Source: Setoptus koraiensis
Lineage: Eukaryota; Arthropoda
Reading direction: 5' to 3'
DNA: 64,000 nt
NCBI GenBank assembly: GCA_048013815.1
Contig: CM106585.1
Coordinates: 2,852,001 to 2,916,000 of the forward strand
Under the pieces are notes generated by a model, which worked only from the letters and a program-made list of their open reading frames with translations, had not been told where the DNA came from and ran no database searches. This document shows, one piece after another, positions 30,759 to 41,685 of this stretch; within the stretch, counting starts at the first letter, position 1; every line of letters begins with the position of its first letter. The position numbers and the translations under genes were made by a program.

Positions 30759-31900
30759 GGCTGTAATTGTGTTATTGTGAATTATTCATTTATACTGTAA
30801 AACTGAAAAGATTTATTAAATGCTCGCCGCAATTGGAGACGTAGCAAAACAAGCATTCAGATATATTTGATATTCGTGAGTGTTCATTTCGACATCAGAT
30901 GTTGTTTGCAGTGAGCGAGTCAATCAAAGATAACAGTGATGATATGTATGATCTATCTTATTTATCTTGCAAGATCTTCATCTCTTGACTTATAACAATA
31001 ATTGATTCCATCTAAGCTGATTATGAATCTTATATTAACAACAGATAGAACTACAAATAGAAGTGTGCCATTCAAATAAGCGGGATCAATATCTATCACC
31101 CACTGCTGACAAGATGTATTCAACCATCAGAATAGATACGATTTGTGTACATTCTTTGCCTGATACCTGGTGACTTGATGCTGACTAGGCAGTCTTGGTC
31201 GGTCTACTGATAACGCATAGATAGACAGATGTTATCAGCCTAAAGAATTTTACTACTTTGACTTTGCTAAATAGACAATAAGCTAATTATCTAAACAGAT
31301 GTCAATCAACTAGATAAAATTTACAAGTGCAGAATGTACAGGATAACTTTAATCGTGGATCAATCATATAATTTGTGTGATATCTGTTGTATCATATATC
31401 TATTGAATCATTAGTTTTTAACGTTTGGCCAGCCTCTCGTTATCTATTGATGTCTACGTGAGTGGTCGTGATATCAGTTGTGAAACTTTTCAGTTTGATA
31501 GTGATTGGAAAATGAATAACATTTGAAAACAATCAGTTTATCATTCTGAGCACCAACGAAAGGTTTCTGACAAGGTCAGTCGAACTATGTTGTTGTCTAA
31601 TGTAATTTGCGAAGTGAAGTTTCAAATAGATACTTGTAACTTTGAAATTTTCAAAAAGTTTCTAAATATCGCCAATTTATGTTTTTTAAGCTAACCGTGC
31701 TGGAAGCTTTATTCCTGTGTAGGTCACCATTATCGGAGTAAGTGAGTCATGAAAACTGAGGTATGAATGAAATTCTTGCAAAAACACCAATCGATTTATG
31801 GATAGATCGGCTTCGATTTATGTATCATAGGGTGACATATAACGCGGTTGTGCAGTGAAATGATTGGGCTCACCTGAGCGTAGAACAAATTGTGAGTCGG
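30759..31900. other. AT-rich intergenic region upstream of DNase II
   Basis: No gene or notable repeat seen; the DNase II promoter should lie at the left end. Confidence 0.5.
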
Positions 31901-32366
31901 CCTGTAAAGAGTGCATTTTAGAGAGATTGACGACAAAGACAGTGGAATAGATGACGAATGTTTGAACCGTTTGTCATTGGGTGGCTCTCACTGAGTGTGT
32001 TGTTAGCAAGCACCATTGTGATGAGCTCATGCTCATCACAATGCTGACAATAACGAAGATAATGGAGCGCGCGTTTAATTGTTGGTGTTACTGTTGCACG
32101 TTCCAAAAGAACGAGGTCATCATAGCATCGGTACGTGGCATCAGTAGCGTGAGAAAGCAACGGCATGTGCTCACACACACACGCACGTACGCACGTAGAA
32201 AACATGTGACTTGGACACAAGAACAAACACACAGACACACGTTTACCGGCGTGGACGTCGAAGGAGGAGGGCAAGGGAGCACGTGCCAGATGCCGTTACT
32301 TGGGAGCAACTTGTTGCCGTGCGACCGGCGCACTAGTAGCAACGCGTGCTAATATGTGTCAGTGGG

Positions 32367-32385
32367 GCGCGCGCGCGCGCGCGCG
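32367..32385. repeat. (GC)n tract, Z-DNA-prone
   Basis: Uninterrupted alternating GC over 19 bases. A second alternating tract lies at 33013-33037, broken by TGG and self-complementary. Confidence 0.9.
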
Positions 32386-32936
32386 TTTTACTTCAATAGG
32401 GCCGGCTCACTGACCAGATGATCTGTTGAGTGTGTTCGGCGCTTCGTTTTTTCCTGTTATCCTCCAACAAGAGCAACCAAAAAAGTAGTGCATGCCTGAG
32501 AAGTTTTGAGTCAGAAGCGGTTCAGTGTGGTGCGGCTAGCACGTATTATTGTACTAACCGAGTAGCGTTATACAAACGGTTGTGGCACGTCGCGCCTCGC
32601 GCTCAAAGTCGAGCCTAATCGGCAGTTTGGCATACAGCGCGCCGACAGGCCACAGCCGACAGCCGACAGAGCACATGGTTGGCCATAGGAGAGCAGCAGC
32701 AACTGGTGGCAATCGTACCGTGGGAGCGGACCAATGATAATCTCACATTGTCACTCATCGTCTCGCCGGCTCTCACCACGGTGCCGTTGGTCGTGCTGGT
32801 CACGGGCAGCAGCACGTGATGCTGCGCGTCGTGCCGGTCGTGATTGAGACCAGATGATCAATTTAGTGTGGGCACCTCACTGGCGTTAGCCGCCAGGTAA
32901 ACTGCTGCTCAAGGTGTGCACACGCTCGTGGGATTT

Positions 32937-32970
32937 GGGGGTGGGTGGGTGAGGGGGGGGGCGAGCAGGG
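32937..32970 (+). other. G-quadruplex-type motif
   Basis: Five Gs, then TGGGTGGGTGA, then nine Gs, then CGAGCAGGG: four or more G-runs with loops of one to three bases, fitting the canonical G4 pattern on the plus strand. Confidence 0.7.
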
Positions 32971-33411
32971 CGACTGTTTGCGATGGTGGGCATGGGGTAG
33001 CACGCGCAAGAACGCGCGCGCGCGCTGGCGCGCGCGTCGTCTATTAATTGCATTCAAGTGCGTGAGGCGCAAGGGGCAGATTGTGGCGCACCGGGGCACA
33101 CGGGCACATTCCGGCAGTCATTATGCGGCGTGCGCACGGCCAGTGGCGAGCGCATTGCCATGGACCGCGCCGGCATTGCCATGGACAGGGCCGGCTTTGC
33201 AGTGGTCAGCGCCGGCACGGCGTCGGACACGCCACTGGACAGCGATCCGAGTGAATGGTCGGTGCCCGTTGGCTGGCACCACGCTGCGTCGGGCACATCT
33301 TGCGCGTGCGTCATCACTCTGGCCTGTGACGACCACCACTTACCTGTTGATTTTTTGTTGCTGCTTTGTCGCCGCGGGCGTTGCGGCTTGCCCGACGGTG
33401 CCGCATACACA

Positions 33412-33447
33412 TACAGTATGTACTACAGTATGTACTACAGTATGCAT
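33412..33447. repeat. 12-bp tandem repeat, three units
   Basis: TACAGTATGTAC at 33412-33423 and 33424-33435, then a third unit with a changed end. Confidence 0.9.
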
Positions 33448-34247
33448 GAGATGCCAACGGGCAGCGGCGGCGCTGGCGTGTGAATGCAGCCGCAGCAGCC
33501 GCGACTGTGACCAGTGATAGTTCACAGCGGACAGCACACTTATGCACCGACGGCCAGCCGTGCGGTGGCGTCCAAACTGGTGCCTTCCCCCAATTCTCAC
33601 GATCCCGGCATGTCGGCGTGCGTTGGCGCTGGTGCAAGAGCGTTCTTTATAAGTTGTTCTTCGCCGAGAATAACCGAGATAAGAATCTGGCAGCTCGTCG
33701 CGTTGCCTGCATCGCTGCCATTCAACGCGTCTCAAGCTGCGCAAAGTGTGCTGCTATTCAACTGGCACAAACGCAAACTTGTGCCAACTACCACTGGCCA
33801 CTGGCCACTGGCCACACTGATACGGCCAGTGGGAACGAGGGGCAGCGGGCGGGGGGCGGGCAGGCACGGGCAAGGACAGCCGAGGGGCGCGGGCAGGCGG
33901 CCGACAGCGCCGCACAACAGAGCCGCACGAGAGAGCCGGCCGACAGAGCCGCACAACGGAGCCGGCGGAGAGAGGGGAGGCTGCGTTCACACGCTCGCCG
34001 CTCGCTCGTTTGTCGTTACTGTCGCTCTTTTGAATATCGCTTCTGGCCGGAGTGTCGGCCGCTCTAACTAGCGTGACCAATCGCAATAGAAACAACGCCA
34101 ACAACAACAACCAAAACAATTATCTACAACAAATAAAAGAGCGACTCACCATTGGCACGCACTTTGCACACGCGCCACTAACCAACTCGCCAATAATTGA
34201 CACTGGCCTACCTGACACTGGCCAGCGCCATTTACGCTGCACCGTGC

Positions 34248-34319
34248 ACTGTGCTGTGAACTGTGCTGTGTACTGTGCTGTGTACTGTGCTGTGTACTGT
34301 GCTGTGTACTGCGCTGTAT
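34248..34319. repeat. 12-bp tandem repeat, six units
   Basis: Units of ACTGTGCTGTGT; the first ends GA, the last is ACTGCGCTGTAT, and the four in the middle are identical. Confidence 0.92.
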
Positions 34320-35968
34320 AGTGTGCGCTGGTGGCGGCTTGTGCCGCGACCAGCCACCGCCGGTGCCGTGCACCGTGCGGCTCGAACAATAATATAATTG
34401 CCAAATAAACAACATCAACCAGTGACCGGCTTGCTCTACTTTACCTGTGCGCGCGCGGCCTGCTTAACGCCGCCCGCTTGACAGTGCCCGCGCACGTTCC
34501 CCGCACACGCACACACACACACAACAGGCAACACACACACGCACACTCAACAGGCAACGCGCACACGCACACTCGACAGGCAACAGGCACGCACACGCAC
34601 ATCGGGCACGCTTGTGCAGCCTGCCGGCCAAAGAGGCACACGGAGGCGCAAGAAGATGCAAGGAGGTGCGAGGAGGTGCAAGGGGGCGCAGGAGTAGGGG
34701 CGCGCGGCCGCAGCGCCGAGAAACTGGACAGCAGCAAACTTGTGAGCCGGTGCGCCTTTGTTGACCAACAAACTTTTGTTTGAAACGTCCAGCCGATCGG
34801 TCGGTGGCGCGGCTGGTTGCCGCTTCGCACCTCTGCTAACCGGGCACCGCACCGGCTCGTGCCGCTGCCCATTGTTGGCCGGTGCCGCTCGCCTGCCACA
34901 ATGGGCAGCATTTGCATAATTGTCGGTCGGTCGGTCGGTCGTCGATTGTGTGTGCGCAAACTGGCTCCAACTGCCAACCGGTTGTCGGCTGCACAGCTTG
35001 TGTTGGCAAGACCGCGCTCGAGTGCCGACAAGCGCATGCAAATGACTTGAACTTGCCACAACCAGCAAGTCGCAACTAGCAAGTCGCAACTAACAACTCG
35101 CCACTTGCAAATTACACTGGCCTGCCGTTGCAGTGCGTTCGGCCAGCGGACCAGCCAGCCAGACAGACGGACAGACGGGCAGACGGACTGAGCGTCCGGC
35201 CATCGGCCAGTGAGATCAATGGTCAGCGCAGGGATCAATGGTGAGCAGTCATGAGAGCGGGCCGCTCATTAGGGCGGTCGCCAGCTACGGCCGGGCTGCG
35301 GGCAAATTGCAGGCCGGCAGGTGGCAACGTAGAAGCAGCGGCCACATACCAATATGATCGCACACATAATCGTATATAATAATTGTTGTCAACAAGTGTG
35401 CAACTTGACCAATTGGTCCAATTTGGGCCATCGAAACAACCTGTTGGCGTGGTTGCTGTCGGCGCTGTCGCTGTTGGCGCTGCTGCCCGGCGAGCATGCG
35501 GAATGAGTGCGCCCACTAGCCTCAGACACACGCACTGGCATGTATCGAGCGGCCTCAGGTTGCTCGATGATGCATGCGTGTGGTGTCATGAGCACTGTGT
35601 CATGTGATTAATCATACCAATGCAAGTGCCACAAATATAATCAATAGCGTGATTGCGTGTGACCTATATACACACTTGTTAATGTTGCGCAACAGGCGTC
35701 ATGTGTCGCCCTTTGGCCTGCTCGCTCTCGTCATGACAGTGAGCATGTCAATAGATTCATGCCGAATCTCGCTGCACATGATTTCTGTGCACTGGCCAAT
35801 CAATATTGGCCAGTGACTCGTTGGACAGTGCGCACCTATATGAGATATAGGCCATCATCAATAATTAGCCAGCAATAATCGCTCACAATGTGACTCGCTC
35901 GTTGTTGCAACCCGGCGCCGGCCAGCACACAAACAATTGGCTGCTACGTTCACTTGGGTCATTTCATT

Positions 35969-35981
35969 GGGGGGGGGGGGG
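35969..35981 (+). repeat. G13 homopolymer
   Basis: Thirteen consecutive G residues. Confidence 0.95.
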
Positions 35982-38214
35982 CTGACAAGCGTCGTGGTAA
36001 AACAAACAAAACACAATGCGCAAGCTGTTGCGTCATGTCAGATCAGCTGTTGTTGTGGCCAGCCGATATTGGCGTTGCTTGACGTTGCTTGTGTGACAGC
36101 TGCCAGCACTGGGCTGCCGTGGCCAGAGTGAGCATTGCTCACTGAGCAAGTCGCTCGATCGAACAAAAGAACCGTCTCGCCAGCTCGGCAACTCGGCGGC
36201 TCGGCACGTATCGGCAAGACAATACAGGACAAGACTGGATTTGATTGGACGCCCCCACGCAAACACACCGGCCAACACACATGATCTGTAACGGGCGTAA
36301 ATTGAGTGGCTCAACCGACGCAATGATTAGCACACAGGTGAGCTGGCAGCTTGTACAACAATGCGCGCCAACAAGCGCTGGCCACAGCTCAATGAGCACA
36401 CAAGCGCCATCAAATGAGCGCTCTATTGGCCGACGAAAGCTCATTGGATTGATCGGTTGATCGGTAGACTGTACATTGTAGAGCCACAGTTGGAGCTAGT
36501 TGAAGCGAGCGACGTTTCGCATGTTTCGTGCTTTTGGGCGGCTTTGGGCAACTAGACGTTGGACGGCGACGGAAAAGGGTCTTGGCCGGCGCGTCTCTCA
36601 ATCGGCGGCTCACATCGGTGCGTCTATTCGGAACCGCATCCGAACAGTGCACACTTTGTGCGTTTGGCCCATTTGTGGCCCATAAGCGCCACCAATGATC
36701 AATCGATGCCCGATAGATCATTGGTGGCGCCACTTGCCGTCAAAGCAAGCCCCTAGTTGAGATGCCAATGCGTTGCATGCACCAATAGCGTACCAGACAG
36801 ACAGACAGACACAATAATCATTGCGCGCCCGCCGACAATTGCCAGCAATTGGCATCAACACCGGCCCTCGAGACCGTCGAGCTGTCGAGCTCGAGCCAGA
36901 GCTTTGATTGGCAAGGGAACGGAAGTGCGCATGCAGTAGTGGACACAATGATGGATCGCTCACTACTGGCTCGCTGTGTGATAGAAATATCAAGACGCCG
37001 TCCGATACTTCTATACGGCAACACAATGGCCGGCCGCTCAACGGCAACAACAACAGCAACAACGCGGCTAAATGACAGCTCCCACTTGAGCTGTTGATGT
37101 TGGCCAGTGGCTCGGCTCGGCTTGGCCAACTTGGTCAGACTGGCCAACGGTGCGGGCGTTTGAGCAGTCGAGTAGCAATTGAACATAACGACGAACAAAA
37201 AATTTGTTGTGCGTTGATTTTTTGTTATGTTGTGCGCGGCGAGGGCCAGCAACGGCTGGCCAAACAGTGTGCAGTTGCAGTGTCCGAGCCAAGATCGCCG
37301 TCGCTCGACGCTGGTCTTGTCCGGTAGAGCGGCCACTCTCTGGCGGCCAGTGTGAGTCGCTCTGACACTGCCAGTCTGGCCCGGCTGGCCAGACTGGCCA
37401 GCAGTCTGCTGGAGAGCCGGTTAACTAAGCCAACGAACTTGTAAAATTACGACACGCCGACTGCGAAAAGTTGCGGGAAGTGATTTTCCCACGCTTCGGC
37501 GCCACTAACAGTCAGTGCTAGCTGCGCGGCCAGCCGCCACTAGCGACGGCTGTTACGCCAGACACAAACAAGTGCCCTGGTCAGCGGACATTCGATAATG
37601 TTGCTGGCGGTTGCTGGCGGTTGCCGGCGTCCGACGGGCGAGACGACAACAACAGCAACAACAGCAACAGCAACAACAGCGACAGCGACGCCAACAACGG
37701 CAGGTCCAGTCTTGGCACGGCCAACGCAGAGTTCAGCAGATGGCAACAGGTTGCATGTGTGACTGGAGTGTGTTATTTATAAAGTCACAACGACAATTTG
37801 CGATTATAAGTGATAACCATGGCAACCAAGCACGGTTGTTGTGTCAGTGGTTGTGTGTGTGTGCGTCGGATCATGGCCACATCATGGAGAGTGGCAAGCG
37901 CGACAAAATAATATCAGATCACGGTATCGGCTCGAATCGGCGGCAACGGCGTGATCACACTCACAAACAAACCGACCATACCGACGATAACGAGCTCACC
38001 TCTGGCTCGCTTATCGGCGGCGCTTCATCTCGCCAGTATCTGGCTGCATCTCGCAGTATCTGGCGGCATCTCGCAGCATCTAGCCAAGTGTCGCAATATC
38101 CAGTGCCGAGTATCGCAGCCAGCCATCTGGATGCCGGCGCGGATACTTCAGATTCGTGAGTTTATAATGCAATGTTTGCATGCCTCACAGGCCACCGCCA
38201 GGTGGTCCGGCCTG

Positions 38215-38318
38215 TTGTTGTCGTTGTCGTTGTTGGTGTCGTTGTTGCTGTTGTCGTTGTCGGTGTTGCTTGTGTCGTTGTTGTCGTTGTCTTCGTTGCT
38301 GGTGTCGTTGCTGGCCCG
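38215..38318. repeat. Interrupted GTT/GTC trinucleotide tract
   Basis: About 100 bases of GTT, GTC, GCT and GGT triplets; a complementary-type CAA/CAG tract lies at about 37646-37700. Confidence 0.85.
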
Positions 38319-38918
38319 AGCGATGACGGCTGATTTATTGGCAAGGTGCGCCAACTGAGTTGGGGCGCAACATTTTATTCGCTTCATTTTATTTCATTTT
38401 ATTTTATTATGCAGTGCCGAGTGACATTTGAGACCGCGCAAAGTGTCAAAGCTGGCAACAGCACAGCTGGCATTATACGGCAAGTGACAGCGCGCCATCG
38501 GACACTGATTGTGCTAATTGATTTGAATCAATCTATTTGTTTGCTCATGGCACCGCCAACCGACATGCCGACTCTGCTCAGCAGAGTCGGCTGTGTCTGT
38601 GTCAAAACACAACGAAATTATTGTCAGCCACACAGCCAGCCGCCAATGAGTCGTCATTTTTAGTTACGTCACACATCACCTGTCCATAAAGGTGCCTGTC
38701 ACAATTTGTCGTGAGTTGCCGGCTAGACACTTGGCGCTTGCTTGTTACACTATACCAATGTGCATGCCAATGTGGATAGCTTGCTAAATGTGTGTCTAGG
38801 GGCAAACGTTTGCGAGCACACTCAACAACTGAACAAAAAGCAACAAAATATCGGGCCGGAATTTCATGTAGCCGCTTGTGCTGGTGCTGTTGTTATAGGT
38901 GAAGACGGCCAAGACACA

Positions 38919-38970
38919 AAGACGCAAATTTATGCAACAGCCGTCAGCTTGTTGCGTAAATCTGCGTCTT
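38919..38970. ncRNA. Candidate RNA hairpin, 21-bp stem and 10-base loop
   Basis: Arms 38919-38939 and 38950-38970 pair over 21 positions with 19 Watson-Crick pairs, one G-U and one A-C mismatch, around a 10-base loop (GCCGTCAGCT). Stem length and loop resemble a short microRNA precursor; flanking bases could add two more pairs beyond a 2x2 internal loop. I do not recognise either arm as a known microRNA. It could equally be a chance or transposon-derived inverted repeat. Confidence 0.35.
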
Positions 38971-39151
38971 GTTGCGACAACAAACGCGATCAGAGCTTGC
39001 TAGTCGGTGCTAGCAGGAACATAGTGGAATAGTGTGTTCAATCCAGCAAGCCAACAACTGCTGGTCTTCTGGCCGCGTCAGCGTCCAGGTGAGTCGCTTG
39101 CAGGTGAGTTCACCTTAGCTAATGCTCAGCTGACTCGCTGCAACGACTCGT

Positions 39152-39189
39152 AGTGTGACTGGCTGGCTCGCTGGCCAGCTAGTCACACT
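39152..39189. repeat. 15-bp inverted repeat
   Basis: Arms 39152-39166 (AGTGTGACTGGCTGG) and 39175-39189, one mismatch, 8-base loop. Confidence 0.8.
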
Positions 39190-41624
39190 GCCAGCGCTGG
39201 CGTAACTAGTGATAATACTTGCAATTTTGCTGCCAGCAACATTGTTAGGCTCGCTTCACAACAAAAAAAGTCATCACATGAATGAACCCAATAATGAGCC
39301 GCCTGATGGTCATTAAGTGGCACAAGTGCACTGCTCGTAATCATGCTCATTCTAATAATCTATTCATAATCTAGTTATCTCTTGCCTGGCCCAAAGATAT
39401 TAGTGGATGGTAGTAGTAATAGTGGTAGCGCTGGCAGTGGCAGTAGTTGAATTGTTTATCACACATATCCGATGGCTCGCAAAGATCGCGCGGCCGGTCA
39501 GTATCATCAGCCGGCGCCAAGAGAGTAGTTAGTGCAGCAGCCCTGTGAGCTCACCTGAAAGGCCCGCCCGGCCAATGAGTTACGGCCAGTCATGCTCGAG
39601 ATGCTCCTTCGTCATTCTAATTTGCCTAGCTGGCTGGTCGTCGTTGGCTGGTCGTCGTTGGCTGGTCGTCGTCGGCTGGCTGGCTGGCGGGCCGGCGGGC
39701 GAGAGAGACGAGAGAGCCCAACCAAATTGGGCTTACGTCGTGACTTACCGCTCGACACAGCGCTCGTTGTTCGGTGGTCGGTCGGTGGCGACGAGAGCGG
39801 GCAAAGTTGCCGCTGCCGGCTGTCGGCTGGCAACACCAGAAACAGATTGAAACAGAATTATGTTTGTTTGTTTGTGTTTGTCGGCCAGCAATTCTCAATA
39901 ATTCCCAGTAATTCTCAACAATTCTCAAAAAGGCTCGAACGGGCTCGCCGTCGAGCGCCATACACGGCGTGCCTAATCTGGTTGGCCCATTGGCCGGCCC
40001 TATTCAAATTATGGCCCGACTCGACATAACGCAAGGCTCGACATTACGCAACACTCGACATAACGCAACATTCGACATAATCGTGTCGTGCTTTATAAAG
40101 GCTTATTGCGCTTACGCCGGCCGTGTATGTTGGCGGCCCGCGCTCAAATTAGTGTATCGGCTTTGGCCGGTTTGCAACAAGTGCATGCTTGGTCGAGCTT
40201 GCGACCGGCCGCAAGCACTTGTTGCCGCAGCCTCAATGTGATTGGTCATGTCCGATTGGCTAGTTAGCGCCGATTCGCTAGTGTGTCGTCGTTATATAGG
40301 AGGAGTGTGCCTTTATAGGGTAGCTGGCGCTTTATGAGTGGCCAAATGAGCCAATGCTCAGAGCAAAATCAGCCAGTTGCTCGATTGGCGTTGTTGCGTT
40401 TGGCATGGTGGCGTTTGGCTTCCAAATTGACACACAAGGCACACGGCCGGCAACTGGCAGACCGACCAACAAGCAGCGACGATCCGAGCGACTTGCGACG
40501 AGGGCAACGGGGGCCGCCAACAAAATATCCGACTCTTGTGCATAGTCAATATTGTGACGAGCCAATGTTCAGACTCACGCTAATACTAGCGCGACTTATC
40601 CGCACCACAATGCCCGGCGCTGCTGCCTATAAACAGCAAATAGGCAGCAGACGTAAACAAGTGCCAATAGTTACGGTGCCAACAACATGAGACGGGCACC
40701 GAGACCGACTAGTGGCAGTTTGTGTGCAGTGCGCACTAATGCCATTAAGCTGGCTAAACTCACGAAATCAAGCGGGCCAAAGTTGCTAAAAAACTTGCAT
40801 CTTCTTCTTCTATCCATGGGCTGACTTGTTCACACGCTTCGCAAATTACATAATAACACAACAAGCGAGCGAGTCACAGAGAGAGAGAGTCACAGAGAGC
40901 GAGTCACCGAGAGCGAGTCACAGAGGGAGAGAGAGGGGGACAACTTATGCAAACTGCACTAATAATGATTATCGCACACAATCTTACTTGTGTGTGTGTG
41001 TGTGTGTGCCCTTAATTAACGATGATTGCCTAGCCAACAGGCAGACGACCCGCTCGAGTCAGCTGATTTGCATTTGATTTGCATCCGATTTGATCGGCTT
41101 GGCAGCGGCTTCACTCACAAATTGCCAGTCACAATTCGAGTCTCTGCTCGCTCGATGGCTCGGCACGGCGCGCGATGAGCATTTCGGTTCGCTGATTGCA
41201 CAACCCGACGGCCTAACCATTAGCCTATATGTAGCGGCTAGAGCGGCAGGCTCGGCTAATAGCGACTGCATGCCGCCAACGATGGATGGTCGTCGATTAG
41301 TCGACAATTGGATAACGTCGCTGATAAATAATAACTCGTAGTTGCTATACGAACTCGACTCTGCAACAAGCAGGCTAACCCAATTCAATCGAGTCATTGC
41401 GCCAGAGTGAGTGTAGCCCGACGACAACAACAGCATCGAGCGAGCATCGACTGACGCTGGCGCAAAACATGGTCTTGTCTCTAAGAGTGACACACAGCCT
41501 ATCGGAGCTAGCACCGTCGGAGCGAACAGGCAAAGTTTGCGAGAGGCACAAATGTCGAGCCTATAAATCGCTGCTGCTTGTGTCGCTGGCAGTAGCAGCT
41601 CGCTTGCTGTATGAGAGCGCTCGT

Positions 41625-41685
41625 CAGCCAGATGCTGGCTGTCGAGATCGGCAGCCAGATGCTGGCTGTCGAGATCGGCAGCCAG
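41625..41685. repeat. 27-bp tandem repeat, two full units and a partial
   Basis: Identical units at 41625-41651 and 41652-41678, followed by CAGCCAG of a third. Confidence 0.9.

Noticed and set aside
33480-34067. Overlapping frames of up to about 195 codons in the GC-rich domain (also 12956-13324, 14799-15392, 34441-35238, 42637-43134 and 43001-43606)
   Set aside because: They are open in several phases at once on both strands because stops are rare in GC-rich DNA; residue content mirrors base composition and no domain is visible.
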